The notes beneath the pieces were generated by a model. It saw only the letters and a list, made by a program, of their open reading frames with translations, was not told the origin of the DNA and ran no database searches. Below are positions 7,815 through 16,934 of a stretch of DNA of 62,196 nucleotides, piece after piece. Source of the stretch: Pseudomonas sp. S31 (GTDB lineage Bacteria > Pseudomonadota > Gammaproteobacteria > Pseudomonadales > Pseudomonadaceae); NCBI RefSeq assembly GCF_016648105.1, contig NZ_JACVVE010000035.1:1-62196 (forward strand). The letters run 5' to 3'. Made by a program: the position numbers and the translations under genes. Each line of letters begins with the position of its first letter. The stretch's first letter is position 1.

Positions 7815-10607
7815 TTATAGCGAGTCAGGCAGCAGCACGTACACGCCCATCACATCGACGGGCAGGCAGGGGCTGACACTGTACTGGCCAACGTCGCGGG
7901 TGGCCTCGCGTACGCGCTGGTGATCGGCCAGCAGGGTATCGGCCCGCTGCTGGGCCAGCACTTGCAGTTGCTGTGAGTGCGCGGCGAGGAAGTCAAGCGC
8001 GGTGCGTACTTCGCGTTGCACGGCTTCAGTAGGCAAGTTGCCGCTGGGCGTGCATTCAAGCAGGCGGCTCACGCTGTCGTCGGCCAGCCACTGTGGGACG
8101 TTGCGGCCCTGCACTGCCAGAGCCACGGTTTCCTCAGCCATCATCTGAAAGGGCTGGCGGCGGCGTATGTAGCTGAGCTGGTGGCGCAGGCGCAGCAGAT
8201 AGAGGGTGGTGACTACCTCAACGTCTTCGGTCAGGGTAACGGCGCAGCGGGCGGCCAGTGGATTTTCACCCCCGAGCGCACCTTCCAACAGGTGCTGGGC
8301 CAGTAGACCCACCAATGGGTGGCTGCGATGCATTTCTCTAAAGTCGATTGGCAGGGGCGTGGTGATGCCTTCATCGGCCAGGCGTTGGCGCAGGGCTTCA
8401 GGCAGGTGCTGCGGCAGGAAGCGTGCTGTCTGCTTGCGGCCAGCTTCCAGCGGCGCCCCGAGACGCACGCAGGCGCTTTGCAAGAAGCGCTGCACGTCGG
8501 CCTGGGTGCCCAGAGCTTGTTGCTGTTTGTGCCACTCGGGCAACACTTCGTCGGGTTTGATGCGGCGCTGGGCGAACACGGTGCGGTTGGCCTTGGCTTT
8601 TTCCAGGGCATCTTGCCATTGCGCTTGTAGTGGCTGTAGCTCGACATTGGCTTCGGCAAATAGATCTGGCGTGTAGGGTGCTGCCATCCGCTCACGGCCC
8701 ATCAGTGCGGCCTTGACTAGCGCTTGGTTGATGCGGGCTTCATCTTCGGGTAGCGGAACCAACACGCCCAGCTCCCTCTGGATGGCCTCACCCTTCTTGA
8801 GGATGACATTGAGCACGAAGCCATCCACCGGGTTGTCCTGGCCGTAGAGCATGGTGCAGCGCACTTCTTCGGACTGTTGACCGAAGCGGTCGACCCGGCC
8901 TTCGCGCTGTTCGTGGCGGGTGGGGTTCCAAGCCAAGTCGTAGTGTACGACGGCGGTGAATAGGTGCTGGAGGTTAATGCCTTCGGAGAGGCAGTCGGTG
9001 GCGACCAGAATACGCTGGTCGGCATCCGCCATGTCGTCCACACGCTCTCGGCGTTGCTCGGGCGTGAGTTCGCCGGTGATGGCTTCGATCGTGGTATTGG
9101 GAAACGCAGCTTTGAGGTGCTCGGCCACGTAGTGGGCGGTGGCGATGTAGCGGCAGAACACTACGGGGTGGTAGCCATCCTTCACTAGCAGCCCGATATG
9201 TTGGATCAGCGCGGCCAGTTTGGGGTCGCCCCTTTTACCGCTGAGGCGGCGTGCATCGGTGATAAGGGTTTGGAGGCGACTGGCATCCCGCACCTGGATT
9301 TGTACTTGCGCAGGTGGCTCTAAGTCGTTGCTGGAGAGGTCGTCGGCTTCGCCATCATGCAAGCGTTCGTCGCTGAGAAGGGAATCATCCAGCAGGGCAC
9401 CTTCAAGCCGGGTGGTCAGTGCCTTGACAGCGGCGGCGGGCGATGAAGCTACGCAGCGCAGCAATGCTAGTGTGGCGTACCAGATGAGACCGGCACCACC
9501 CTGGGCATCCTGCTGTTCAATAGTTTCGGCAAGCTCGCGACAGTAGTCCTGCACAGCGTCAAAGAACGCGCCCCATTCACCGCTGAGTTGGTAGGTGAGT
9601 TCGGTTTTCATGCGGCGGGGGAAACCGCATCCATCGTCGGTTTCGGCCTGCCATTCGGCGATGTCCTTTCGGCGGCGCTGAACAAAGTGGCGGGACAGTT
9701 CTTGGCGCAGCGGGTCGGTGGCTGTCATTCGGCCTTGCAGGGCAGCAAAGCGCGGGGCGAGCAGCGACAGCAGGTTGTAGAAAGCGGCTTCATCGCCTGA
9801 GTGCGGCGTGGCAGTGAGCAAAATCAAGTGACGCTGTTCGTCCCTCGCCAGGCGTTGTAACAGTTCAAAACGCAATTGCTTGCCTGCACCGCTGCTAGCA
9901 CAGGTGTGTGCTTCATCCACGATGATGCACTCAGGGGCCGTGGCGAGGAATTGCTCGCGGTTGCGTTCGCTCTTGATGTAATCCAGGCTGACCACTACCA
10001 CCGGATGATGGTCGAACAAGCGCACGCCATGCGGTAGTTCGCGCTCGATGCGAGCTGCAGAGGATGAGGTCAGTGCAGTGGTCTGAAGGTTGAAACGAGT
10101 TTCCAATTCGCTTTGCCATTGCTCGACCAGATGCGGTGGACAGAGGATGGCCAAACGGCTGATTTCGCCGCGATCCATCAGTTCGCGGGCGATCAGGCCG
10201 GCTTCGATGGTTTTGCCGATACCCACGTCGTCGGCGATTAAAAGGCGCACGGTGGATAGGCGCAGCGCCATCAACAGCGGCACGAGCTGGTAGCCGCGCG
10301 GTTCAACGGCAATGTTACCGAAGGAGCGGAACGGGCCGGCTCCAGCGCGTAGGGTCAGACGTAGCGCGTCGCGCAGCAACAGCGAGGCGGCGTGGTTGCC
10401 AGCTTGCGCGGGATCGGGCCAGGAGAAGGTGGCGGGTTCGACGGGACACAGTTCCAGTTCGGGGATCAGGGTGATGCTTTCGTCATCGGCACCGCTCAAT
10501 GGGCGCAGGCGCAACCAGTCGCGGCGGGAGTCACTCTGCACCACCCATTCGCGACCACGGGCGCGCACCAGATTGCCGGGCAAAAAGTCGTGTTCGAGAG
10601 TTGTCAT
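7815..10607 (-). CDS. SNF2/HepA-type DNA helicase (DrmD-like)
   Basis: This 930-aa superfamily-2 ATPase has motif I DDVGIGKT at 126-133, DEAH at 231-234, TATPHSG at 265-271, SEGINL near 541-546 and motif VI QREGRVDRFGQ near 567-577. The first 100 residues contain a small beta-rich domain typical of RapA/DrmD-type proteins, and the last 300 residues are family-specific. It is likely a double-strand DNA translocase. The same type of protein is paired with an adenine methylase in DISARM class 1 (DrmD with DrmMI). It starts 6 nt after the large helicase stop and is followed by the methylase, as expected for subunits made together. Confidence 0.85.
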   Translation of the reverse strand: MTTLEHDFLPGNLVRARGREWVVQSDSRRDWLRLRPLSGADDESITLIPELELCPVEPATFSWPDPAQAGNHAASLLLRDALRLTLRAGAGPFRSFGNIAVEPRGYQLVPLLMALRLSTVRLLIADDVGIGKTIEAGLIARELMDRGEISRLAILCPPHLVEQWQSELETRFNLQTTALTSSSAARIERELPHGVRLFDHHPVVVVSLDYIKSERNREQFLATAPECIIVDEAHTCASSGAGKQLRFELLQRLARDEQRHLILLTATPHSGDEAAFYNLLSLLAPRFAALQGRMTATDPLRQELSRHFVQRRRKDIAEWQAETDDGCGFPRRMKTELTYQLSGEWGAFFDAVQDYCRELAETIEQQDAQGGAGLIWYATLALLRCVASSPAAAVKALTTRLEGALLDDSLLSDERLHDGEADDLSSNDLEPPAQVQIQVRDASRLQTLITDARRLSGKRGDPKLAALIQHIGLLVKDGYHPVVFCRYIATAHYVAEHLKAAFPNTTIEAITGELTPEQRRERVDDMADADQRILVATDCLSEGINLQHLFTAVVHYDLAWNPTRHEQREGRVDRFGQQSEEVRCTMLYGQDNPVDGFVLNVILKKGEAIQRELGVLVPLPEDEARINQALVKAALMGRERMAAPYTPDLFAEANVELQPLQAQWQDALEKAKANRTVFAQRRIKPDEVLPEWHKQQQALGTQADVQRFLQSACVRLGAPLEAGRKQTARFLPQHLPEALRQRLADEGITTPLPIDFREMHRSHPLVGLLAQHLLEGALGGENPLAARCAVTLTEDVEVVTTLYLLRLRHQLSYIRRRQPFQMMAEETVALAVQGRNVPQWLADDSVSRLLECTPSGNLPTEAVQREVRTALDFLAAHSQQLQVLAQQRADTLLADHQRVREATRDVGQYSVSPCLPVDVMGVYVLLPDSL

Positions 10608-10613
10608 GCGCCT

Positions 10614-13600
10614 TTATTCCTTGGAACCGAACACATCGGCATGTGCGGCAAATTGTTGTGACCAGTGTGACGCGTCCGAAAAATCGAGCACCTGCCAGCC
10701 TTTGTCCTGCAATACACTTATGGTCTGCTCATCCACTAGGGATAGAAATACCAAGGCACGGGATGCCTTGTATTGGGCGGCGGCGACGGCTGTACCGTTG
10801 TTGACGGGCACGTTGAACGCATCGGGTTGCAATGTGCCAACCTGCTTGAGGGCTATTAGCCAGGCATCAAGAGGCTCGTCGGCTGCCGTACTGGGAGCCG
10901 CAGCGGACGGGTTTTCCATTGACGGCATTACCTGGGCATTGGCCAGCGCCACCAACAACTTAAGCGCATCGGCGTTACGGCGGTTGATGTGCTCATGGTC
11001 GGGCTGGTTGAAGTAGGACAGCAAACACTGGTAGCAGCCAGCTTCGCACTGATGATTGCCAAGTTCATTACTGCGTTCAAGTGACGGCAAGTCGTCCATG
11101 GTCCATACGCCGTTCTGCGGGGCGCGATAGTGGATTAGTTGCAACGCCTTGTCTGCCACCAATGCCATATCGGCGGGGCTGTTAGCCAAACGGGTAAGAA
11201 CGCCGGCACCACCTTCGGCCGCTTCATAGAACAACAGGGCACGACGCTCATCAGATTTAGGCAGAGGCTCGGCCACCAGTTCGGACTCCTCGATCTGGAA
11301 GGTCATTTCTATACCGCGCTTGAGCGCAGCCTGCAACGTGGCCATGGCCTCCAGTGATAGCACTTGCAGAGGTGCGAGGATCAATAGATTGCGGTGATCC
11401 TCGACGAAGGGAACGATGCGCTGGTTGGGCACTTTTTCCATCAGCGCATCACCTTCGCCCTTTTCGTCTTCGGCGTCTGGTGCATCCTGTTTGCTCCAGG
11501 TGCCGGTGATGGGATTGATGTAGAAGCCCAGTTGTTCCTTGTCCTTGCGTCTGCGCCAGCCACGGTTGATCCGCCAGATTTGTGCAGCGGGTGCGTAAGT
11601 GAGCTCGCCCAGAACGTCCTCGCCTTGTTGGATTACGGCCTTCTGCTTCTGGATACAGCCATCAGGGCCGGGCAAGAACCGGTAGGTGGTTTGCAGCTCG
11701 AAGCCTTGACGCTGACGCTCCTCGTCGTTGATGGAGATGCGCTCGGTAGCTACTGTCTCCACGGTTTCAATGCGATAGAGTTCGCGCACCCAATCGTGCT
11801 CGGTGAGCAGGGCGTCGCAGTTTTCGCAGCGGTTGACCAGCGGCTGCTCGCCGCCAGGCTCACCGAGATGACCGTAGCCACACTGACTGCATACCAGCGA
11901 GGCAATGGTAGACAGTTGACTGCTACCGGAGATGTGGTCCGTATTGCCGACGTTGAGCTTGGCGCGCACCACGCGGTACATTCGACCCTGGTGGTAGATG
12001 AGGCTGCGTGGGCCGAACTCGGATAGAGCCAGAAAACGCGGTCGGCTGACCATGCTGCCTTCGTCGTCTTTGCCATTGGCAGTCTGCCCGCCACGGGCGG
12101 GAATCCACGCCATCAGCGGCAGGCGCGGAAAATTGTAGCCAGGCAGGAAGCCTTGGCTAGCTAGGTAACGATAGGTGTAGAAGTCGTTGTTCTGGCCGTT
12201 ACCGGACTTGAGCAGCACGGCATACTGGCGCGCAGCGTCACCATAGCGGCGCTGAGCGTTCTGGCGTTCCGTATGCGAGGCACTATGGCTCTTTACGATG
12301 CGGTCGGCCATGTCCATCTGCTGACGGGTGGCATCGAACAGCACGCGCCAGCGCTCCAGTGCCCCGGAGAAGGCCAGCGCCGCGTTGTCGATGACCTGGC
12401 GCACATAGTCTTGGGAAAACCAGGAACTGCTCTCGAGCTCCCCCGTGAGTTGGTCGATGACCCGTCCCGCACTTACCAATGCCCGCTGCTGGACGGTAGA
12501 TGACCGCAACGCTTCGTGCAGGGGCTGCTTCAGTGGCTTTCCGGGCTGATCGAGATCCAGCATGGGTGCGATGCTGTCATCTAATGGCGCCTGGGTGCTG
12601 GCCAGCCAGACCGCTTGCAGATGGCTGTCGATGAGGTCGCGGTTGGTCAGGTCTAGAGTTGGAGCACGCACTACGCCATGCACCATCTGCTCTGCATTGT
12701 GAAAGAACCACTGATCATGCGGACTAAGCGCCGCGCAGTAGGTAATGACCAGGGCCTGCTGCCCTGAGCGACCAGCACGACCGCTGCGCTGGGCATAGTT
12801 GGCGGGTGTCGGTGGCACGTTGCGCAGATACACAGTGTTGAGCGCGGAGATGTCCACACCAAGCTCCATGGTGGGCGAACAGAACATCACCGGCAGACGC
12901 TCCAGGGGAGCTTCATGAGTCGGAGTCTGTGCCCAGTCCTGTCTATCTTTTTCGGTGTAGCGGAAACGCTGCTCCAGCAGTTGTCGGCGTGGCGCATCCA
13001 CTTGGGCCGTGTGTTCCTGGGCCTCGAAGTCAAACAGTGGATGCGAGGGCCGTTGTAACATGTCGGCAATACCGAGGTACAAAGCGCGGAAATACTGATT
13101 AATACGACTGCTGTCAGCTTGCGGCTGATCGGCAATTAGGCACCAGTCCAGTGCAGCCGCGTTCAAGCGCCAGCCCGCGAGCTGGGCATCGATGGGCTGA
13201 CTCTGCACATAACCGTAGTTCTTGGCAGACTCCAACAAGGCTTCGATAAGTTCGGCCCATTCGATATCCCTCCAATGCAAAACTTCACTGGCGCAGGCGC
13301 TCTCGCGCCAGAAGGGTGCGGTCTTGATTTGCCGCAGCAGACGTGAGCGCGGGCCGCCTGTAACCAGATCTGTACGCGGCTTGCCCCGGTACTCCGGTCG
13401 CTTGCTGAGAATGAGATAGCGGCCAGTATCGAGCTTCTCGTCGGGGGCAAAAGCCCAGCGTTCATTCAGATAAGTGTGGGCACTGGTGCGCGCCTTGTCC
13501 TGCTCGACTGGGTCGAGGTAACGACTTTCTAGGCACAGTTGGCGGCGCAGGGTGTCGAACAGCAGCTCGTATAGAATCGCCCGTTGTGCGACCGTCAATC

Positions 13601-15887
13601 TGGCCAGGATGTGGTTGGCAGCAAAGATGCTCGAATCCGCGCAGAAGCCATCCAGCTCGCGATAACGAATCTGCAACAAACCGAGCTGATCCAGATTCGG
13701 GTTGTTGTAGCGCCAGCCGCGGCGCAAATCACGCAATAACCGATAGGCGATGATGAAGCGCAGCGTGCGTTGAGCTTCCTGCCGTGCCAGCCCCATGAGT
13801 TTTGGGGTACGCAGATACTCCACCAGTGTCGCGTTATCGATTCCTTGAAAACCTAGGGCCTTGAATACGCTTTCGGCAAGATGCTCTTCATCGACTTGAC
13901 CGCCGCTGCCTTGGAGGGCACCAACCAAGCCGGCGCGCAGTGTCACCAGGAAAATGAAGTCGTTGAAATGCCCCGCCTGCAGAGCAGCGTCCTGACGGTT
14001 GTCGGTGAAACCTAGCAGCTTGCGCGGATCAGGCTGGCCTGGTGATGGTTCGGGAAATGCAAACAACTGTTGCAAAGCCGCCAGGGTTATCATGGTGGTG
14101 GCAGAAGAGCGGCCTTCACCAGATAGACTGGAGAGGCGGTTGGCATCCTTACCATGAGCTTCATGTGTTGTGCCGCAGTTCAGGCAGAAGCGGAATTTGC
14201 CGGGGATAAACCAGAATTCCGTCCCCGAACCTGTTTTCCCTTTAGCATCGACAGTGACCATATAAGGAAGGGCATTTTTGTAAGCTGGCTTGACCTTGGG
14301 CTCGCTGCGGCTGAGGTCGATCCAGCTTTCCGGCAAGTCTTCAAATAGGCCGCCGTATTGCTGTCCGCGCACTAGAGGGCACAAAAAGCCATAGCTGGCA
14401 TCGTCCTCTGCCGCAATGTCGTCGATTTCACGCGAGCTAAAGCTAACAGGTTGCTGTGAGTGCCAGACAGGCAGGTATTCCTGACCGCAATCGCGGCAGA
14501 AGTGCGCGGGGTAAAGCAACACATTATCTTGCTGACGTCCCGGCGCGAAACGCTGTGCATCCAACGTAACAAGACGCCTGCCGCGCTCTTCCAAAGTGGT
14601 AAGCACCTTGCCGGGGCCGCTAATGAACTGGTGTAGCTTGAACGCGAATGGCGGCTTGCCTTGTGGCGTACGCATATTATGGGCGGCCACAAGGAAGCGC
14701 TGCAGGGCGGCTCGGGCTTCTTCAGGTCGGCAGTCGGCGTCTTTTGCAAGTCGGCCGCTGGCATCTTCCAAGCGCATAGGGCGGGCTCGGCGCGGAGGCT
14801 CATCGGGCGGAAGGTCGATACCTAGAGTCAACTCGACCCAAACAGCCAGCGGATCGTCGCGGAAAGCTTCGAAATCAGCCCAGATATGATGCTCGCGAGC
14901 GACGGCCGCGGGCAATGCTGGACGAATTGCATTGATGTCCTTGAGTGGATTGGTGACACGCTCTAAGGTCTCACCGATGACATCATGTTCACTGATATTG
15001 GTACCAAAAAGCTTGCTGGCCACATCGGCCACCACACGGTTACGGTCGATCTGCCTGCCCGTGCTGGACATGGTGGCAGATGTGCCAATACACACCAATT
15101 GCGTAGCGTTCAAGCGCTCTCGCAGGCGTCGCACTAGCAAAGCGACATCCGCCCCCTGACGGCCACGATAGGTGTGCAGTTCATCCAACACCAAAAATTC
15201 AAGACCTTCGCAGTGCTCTACAACCCGTCGGTCGTCTTTGTCGAAACGCGTGAGGATGTATTCCAGCATCATGAAGTTGGTGAGCAGGATATCGGGTGGG
15301 CTATCTGCAATCGCAGTGCGTTCTGCTTTGCTTTCCTGGCCGGTGTAGCGTTTGACGGTGAAGGGACGAAGCTCTGGCGCATAGCCATGTAGAAATTTAT
15401 CGAGTTCTTCCAGTTGACTATTGGCCAGAGCGTTCATGGGATAAATAACGATAGCCCTGGTGCGTGCTTTGCTGTCGGCTTGCTTCGCTTTGAGAATGCG
15501 ATCAATGATCGGGATGAAGAAGGACAGGGATTTCCCCGACCCCGTACCTGTCGTGACGACATAGCTTTGACGCCCTTGACCTTTGGCCAGAGCTTCCAAC
15601 TGGTGCTTGTAAAGATGCAGGGGCTGCGGCGAGCCTTCGGTTTTCCCAACCTGAAATATCTCCGCACAGGCGGAGTGCAAAATGCCCTGGTCCACTAACT
15701 GCTGCGCCGTGCCTTGGCGTTGGTAGTTAGGATTGATCTGCACCAGTGGCTCAGGCCAGTAGCGACCTTGAGTGTATTGATGCTCTACCTCTGCTTGGAT
15801 ATCGGGTGCTGCGATGCGTACGAAGCTGCGGGAAAAATTGCCATAGCGTTCAATGAGCTGGTCGCGGAATTGAAAAACGTTATCCAT
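10614..15887 (-). CDS. Giant DEAD/DEAH helicase with C-terminal DUF1998 module (DrmA/DrmB- or MrfA-like)
   Basis: This 1757-aa protein has motif I TGTGSGKS at 113-120, motif II DELH at 235-238, a TSAT motif near 269 and a helicase C half ending in a QRSGRAGRSG motif. Several CxxC pairs (CRDCGQEY, CLNCG, CSQCGYG...CENCD) suggest zinc ribbons. The C-terminus has EAAEGGAGVL and a C-x3-C-x2-C cluster (CEAGCYQC), diagnostic of the DUF1998/MrfA-type domain. It thus combines in one chain what DISARM splits between DrmA and DrmB; Druantia DruE has a comparable architecture. Its role is probably nucleic-acid unwinding during phage DNA detection. It starts 9 nt after the small winged-helix gene. Confidence 0.85.
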   Translation of the reverse strand: MDNVFQFRDQLIERYGNFSRSFVRIAAPDIQAEVEHQYTQGRYWPEPLVQINPNYQRQGTAQQLVDQGILHSACAEIFQVGKTEGSPQPLHLYKHQLEALAKGQGRQSYVVTTGTGSGKSLSFFIPIIDRILKAKQADSKARTRAIVIYPMNALANSQLEELDKFLHGYAPELRPFTVKRYTGQESKAERTAIADSPPDILLTNFMMLEYILTRFDKDDRRVVEHCEGLEFLVLDELHTYRGRQGADVALLVRRLRERLNATQLVCIGTSATMSSTGRQIDRNRVVADVASKLFGTNISEHDVIGETLERVTNPLKDINAIRPALPAAVAREHHIWADFEAFRDDPLAVWVELTLGIDLPPDEPPRRARPMRLEDASGRLAKDADCRPEEARAALQRFLVAAHNMRTPQGKPPFAFKLHQFISGPGKVLTTLEERGRRLVTLDAQRFAPGRQQDNVLLYPAHFCRDCGQEYLPVWHSQQPVSFSSREIDDIAAEDDASYGFLCPLVRGQQYGGLFEDLPESWIDLSRSEPKVKPAYKNALPYMVTVDAKGKTGSGTEFWFIPGKFRFCLNCGTTHEAHGKDANRLSSLSGEGRSSATTMITLAALQQLFAFPEPSPGQPDPRKLLGFTDNRQDAALQAGHFNDFIFLVTLRAGLVGALQGSGGQVDEEHLAESVFKALGFQGIDNATLVEYLRTPKLMGLARQEAQRTLRFIIAYRLLRDLRRGWRYNNPNLDQLGLLQIRYRELDGFCADSSIFAANHILARLTVAQRAILYELLFDTLRRQLCLESRYLDPVEQDKARTSAHTYLNERWAFAPDEKLDTGRYLILSKRPEYRGKPRTDLVTGGPRSRLLRQIKTAPFWRESACASEVLHWRDIEWAELIEALLESAKNYGYVQSQPIDAQLAGWRLNAAALDWCLIADQPQADSSRINQYFRALYLGIADMLQRPSHPLFDFEAQEHTAQVDAPRRQLLEQRFRYTEKDRQDWAQTPTHEAPLERLPVMFCSPTMELGVDISALNTVYLRNVPPTPANYAQRSGRAGRSGQQALVITYCAALSPHDQWFFHNAEQMVHGVVRAPTLDLTNRDLIDSHLQAVWLASTQAPLDDSIAPMLDLDQPGKPLKQPLHEALRSSTVQQRALVSAGRVIDQLTGELESSSWFSQDYVRQVIDNAALAFSGALERWRVLFDATRQQMDMADRIVKSHSASHTERQNAQRRYGDAARQYAVLLKSGNGQNNDFYTYRYLASQGFLPGYNFPRLPLMAWIPARGGQTANGKDDEGSMVSRPRFLALSEFGPRSLIYHQGRMYRVVRAKLNVGNTDHISGSSQLSTIASLVCSQCGYGHLGEPGGEQPLVNRCENCDALLTEHDWVRELYRIETVETVATERISINDEERQRQGFELQTTYRFLPGPDGCIQKQKAVIQQGEDVLGELTYAPAAQIWRINRGWRRRKDKEQLGFYINPITGTWSKQDAPDAEDEKGEGDALMEKVPNQRIVPFVEDHRNLLILAPLQVLSLEAMATLQAALKRGIEMTFQIEESELVAEPLPKSDERRALLFYEAAEGGAGVLTRLANSPADMALVADKALQLIHYRAPQNGVWTMDDLPSLERSNELGNHQCEAGCYQCLLSYFNQPDHEHINRRNADALKLLVALANAQVMPSMENPSAAAPSTAADEPLDAWLIALKQVGTLQPDAFNVPVNNGTAVAAAQYKASRALVFLSLVDEQTISVLQDKGWQVLDFSDASHWSQQFAAHADVFGSKE

Positions 15888-15896
15888 GGTGAGTCC

Positions 15897-16298
15897 TCAC
15901 TGATCCGTCTTACTGCTAGTGGCCAGAAACGCCGTACTAAGGTAGATGCCTGCCGAGATGCGCTTCCATTTTGCACCGCGCCCTTTGCCGGTCGGCTCAA
16001 TCAACCTCTCTGACTTGATGGCCCGAAGCACAAGCCGCACCATATACCGGCTCACGCCGGGACAGGCATTTTCGATGACGTCAAATGTGCGGCGACCAGC
16101 CGCAAATTCTGCCGCGACGTGATGTCGTTGTTTGAGTGGTTCGAGGAAGCGTGGGGAGGTACTCGGGACTGAGCGGTTGCATGATAACGTAAGCAGAGGC
16201 ACGCAAAGGTGCAAATCATAGGGGGCAAATGGCGTACTGTCTCGAAAATCCCTCATAAAATTTGCCGCAGGTGCCGCTGTCTGACGAACCTTGATCAC
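15897..16298 (-). CDS. Small winged-helix-like protein, first gene of the defence operon
   Basis: The frame starts with GTG at 16,298 behind a GAGG-type site and encodes up to 133 aa. Residues about 70-115 (FDVIENACPGVSRYMVRLVL, then GKGRGAKWKRI) have the helix-turn-helix-wing pattern seen at the C-termini of Fic and RecG-like (AlbA_2) proteins. The first 50 residues look unlike a folded protein, so the true start may be internal or the gene may be a truncated remnant. It ends 9 nt before the giant helicase start, so it shares the transcript and could be a regulator or DNA-binding accessory subunit. Confidence 0.5.
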   Translation of the reverse strand: MIKVRQTAAPAANFMRDFRDSTPFAPYDLHLCVPLLTLSCNRSVPSTSPRFLEPLKQRHHVAAEFAAGRRTFDVIENACPGVSRYMVRLVLRAIKSERLIEPTGKGRGAKWKRISAGIYLSTAFLATSSKTDQ

Positions 16299-16680
16299 AA
16301 TGTCCCTCTTCTCCGGCAGTGATCACCCCTGCCATGTCGAATACGCTAAGTCACTCTCGACTCAGGTCTCGGTAACCAGGCCGTCACCACACCTGTAAGG
16401 AGTCGTTGGCTCTTACCCATCTGCCTCTAATGCCAGACGAGCGATACCTATCCCCTCTTCCTCCGTACAAGGGATGAAAAAGGGGCTGACGACCTCACGG
16501 TTGGCCGCCGCCAAACGACTCCTGATAGCTGACTGAGAAAGATCACTATTCAACAATCCGCCTTAATTCCGTACAGCGCATTCCAAACGGTATTCCACGA
16601 AAAATAAAAAACTGACAAAACCAAGAATTTTCATAGGCTTATCAAATCATTTCAGGTTACCCCGGCCCAAATGATCAATC
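16299..16680. other. Island/core border region without a visible gene
   Basis: About 380 nt separate the first gene of the minus-strand defence operon from the orphan terminator. No convincing ORF is present. The segment must contain the defence-operon promoter. A 10-bp inverted repeat, AGGAGTCGTT at 16,398-16,407 and AACGACTCCT at 16,514-16,523, lies in it. The last 120 nt are AT-rich. Confidence 0.5.
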
Positions 16681-16706
16681 AAAGACGTCCACGGACGTCT
16701 TTTTTT
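16681..16706 (+). terminator. Rho-independent terminator with no gene in front
   Basis: A perfect 10-bp stem (AAAGACGTCC / GGACGTCTTT) with a 2-nt loop is followed by a run of T to 16,706. It points along the + strand, yet no + strand gene precedes it after position 448. It may be the surviving 3' end of a core gene displaced by island insertion. Confidence 0.85.
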
Positions 16707-16934
16707 GTGCCCCAGACTCCCCCATCTGCAATCCTCCTGCGCCAGCCACGCCACCAAAGCCGCTCAACTGCGCCCTACCCATGCAGCTTCTTGGTGCATT
16801 ACGCACCACTTTGGCGCCATCGCACGCCTGAAAACGCGCATACCCCCGTAACATCCAAATCATTAGCCCCCCACGACCTGGCGTACAAATTGCTATCAAT
16901 CTGCCATCTAACTAGAAAAAAGATGGGAGCCTCC

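Noticed and set aside
3267..15887. BREX or Druantia assignment
   Set aside because: There is no PglZ, BrxL, BrxC, DruH or similar partner. The SNF2 plus adenine methylase pair fits DISARM-like systems better.
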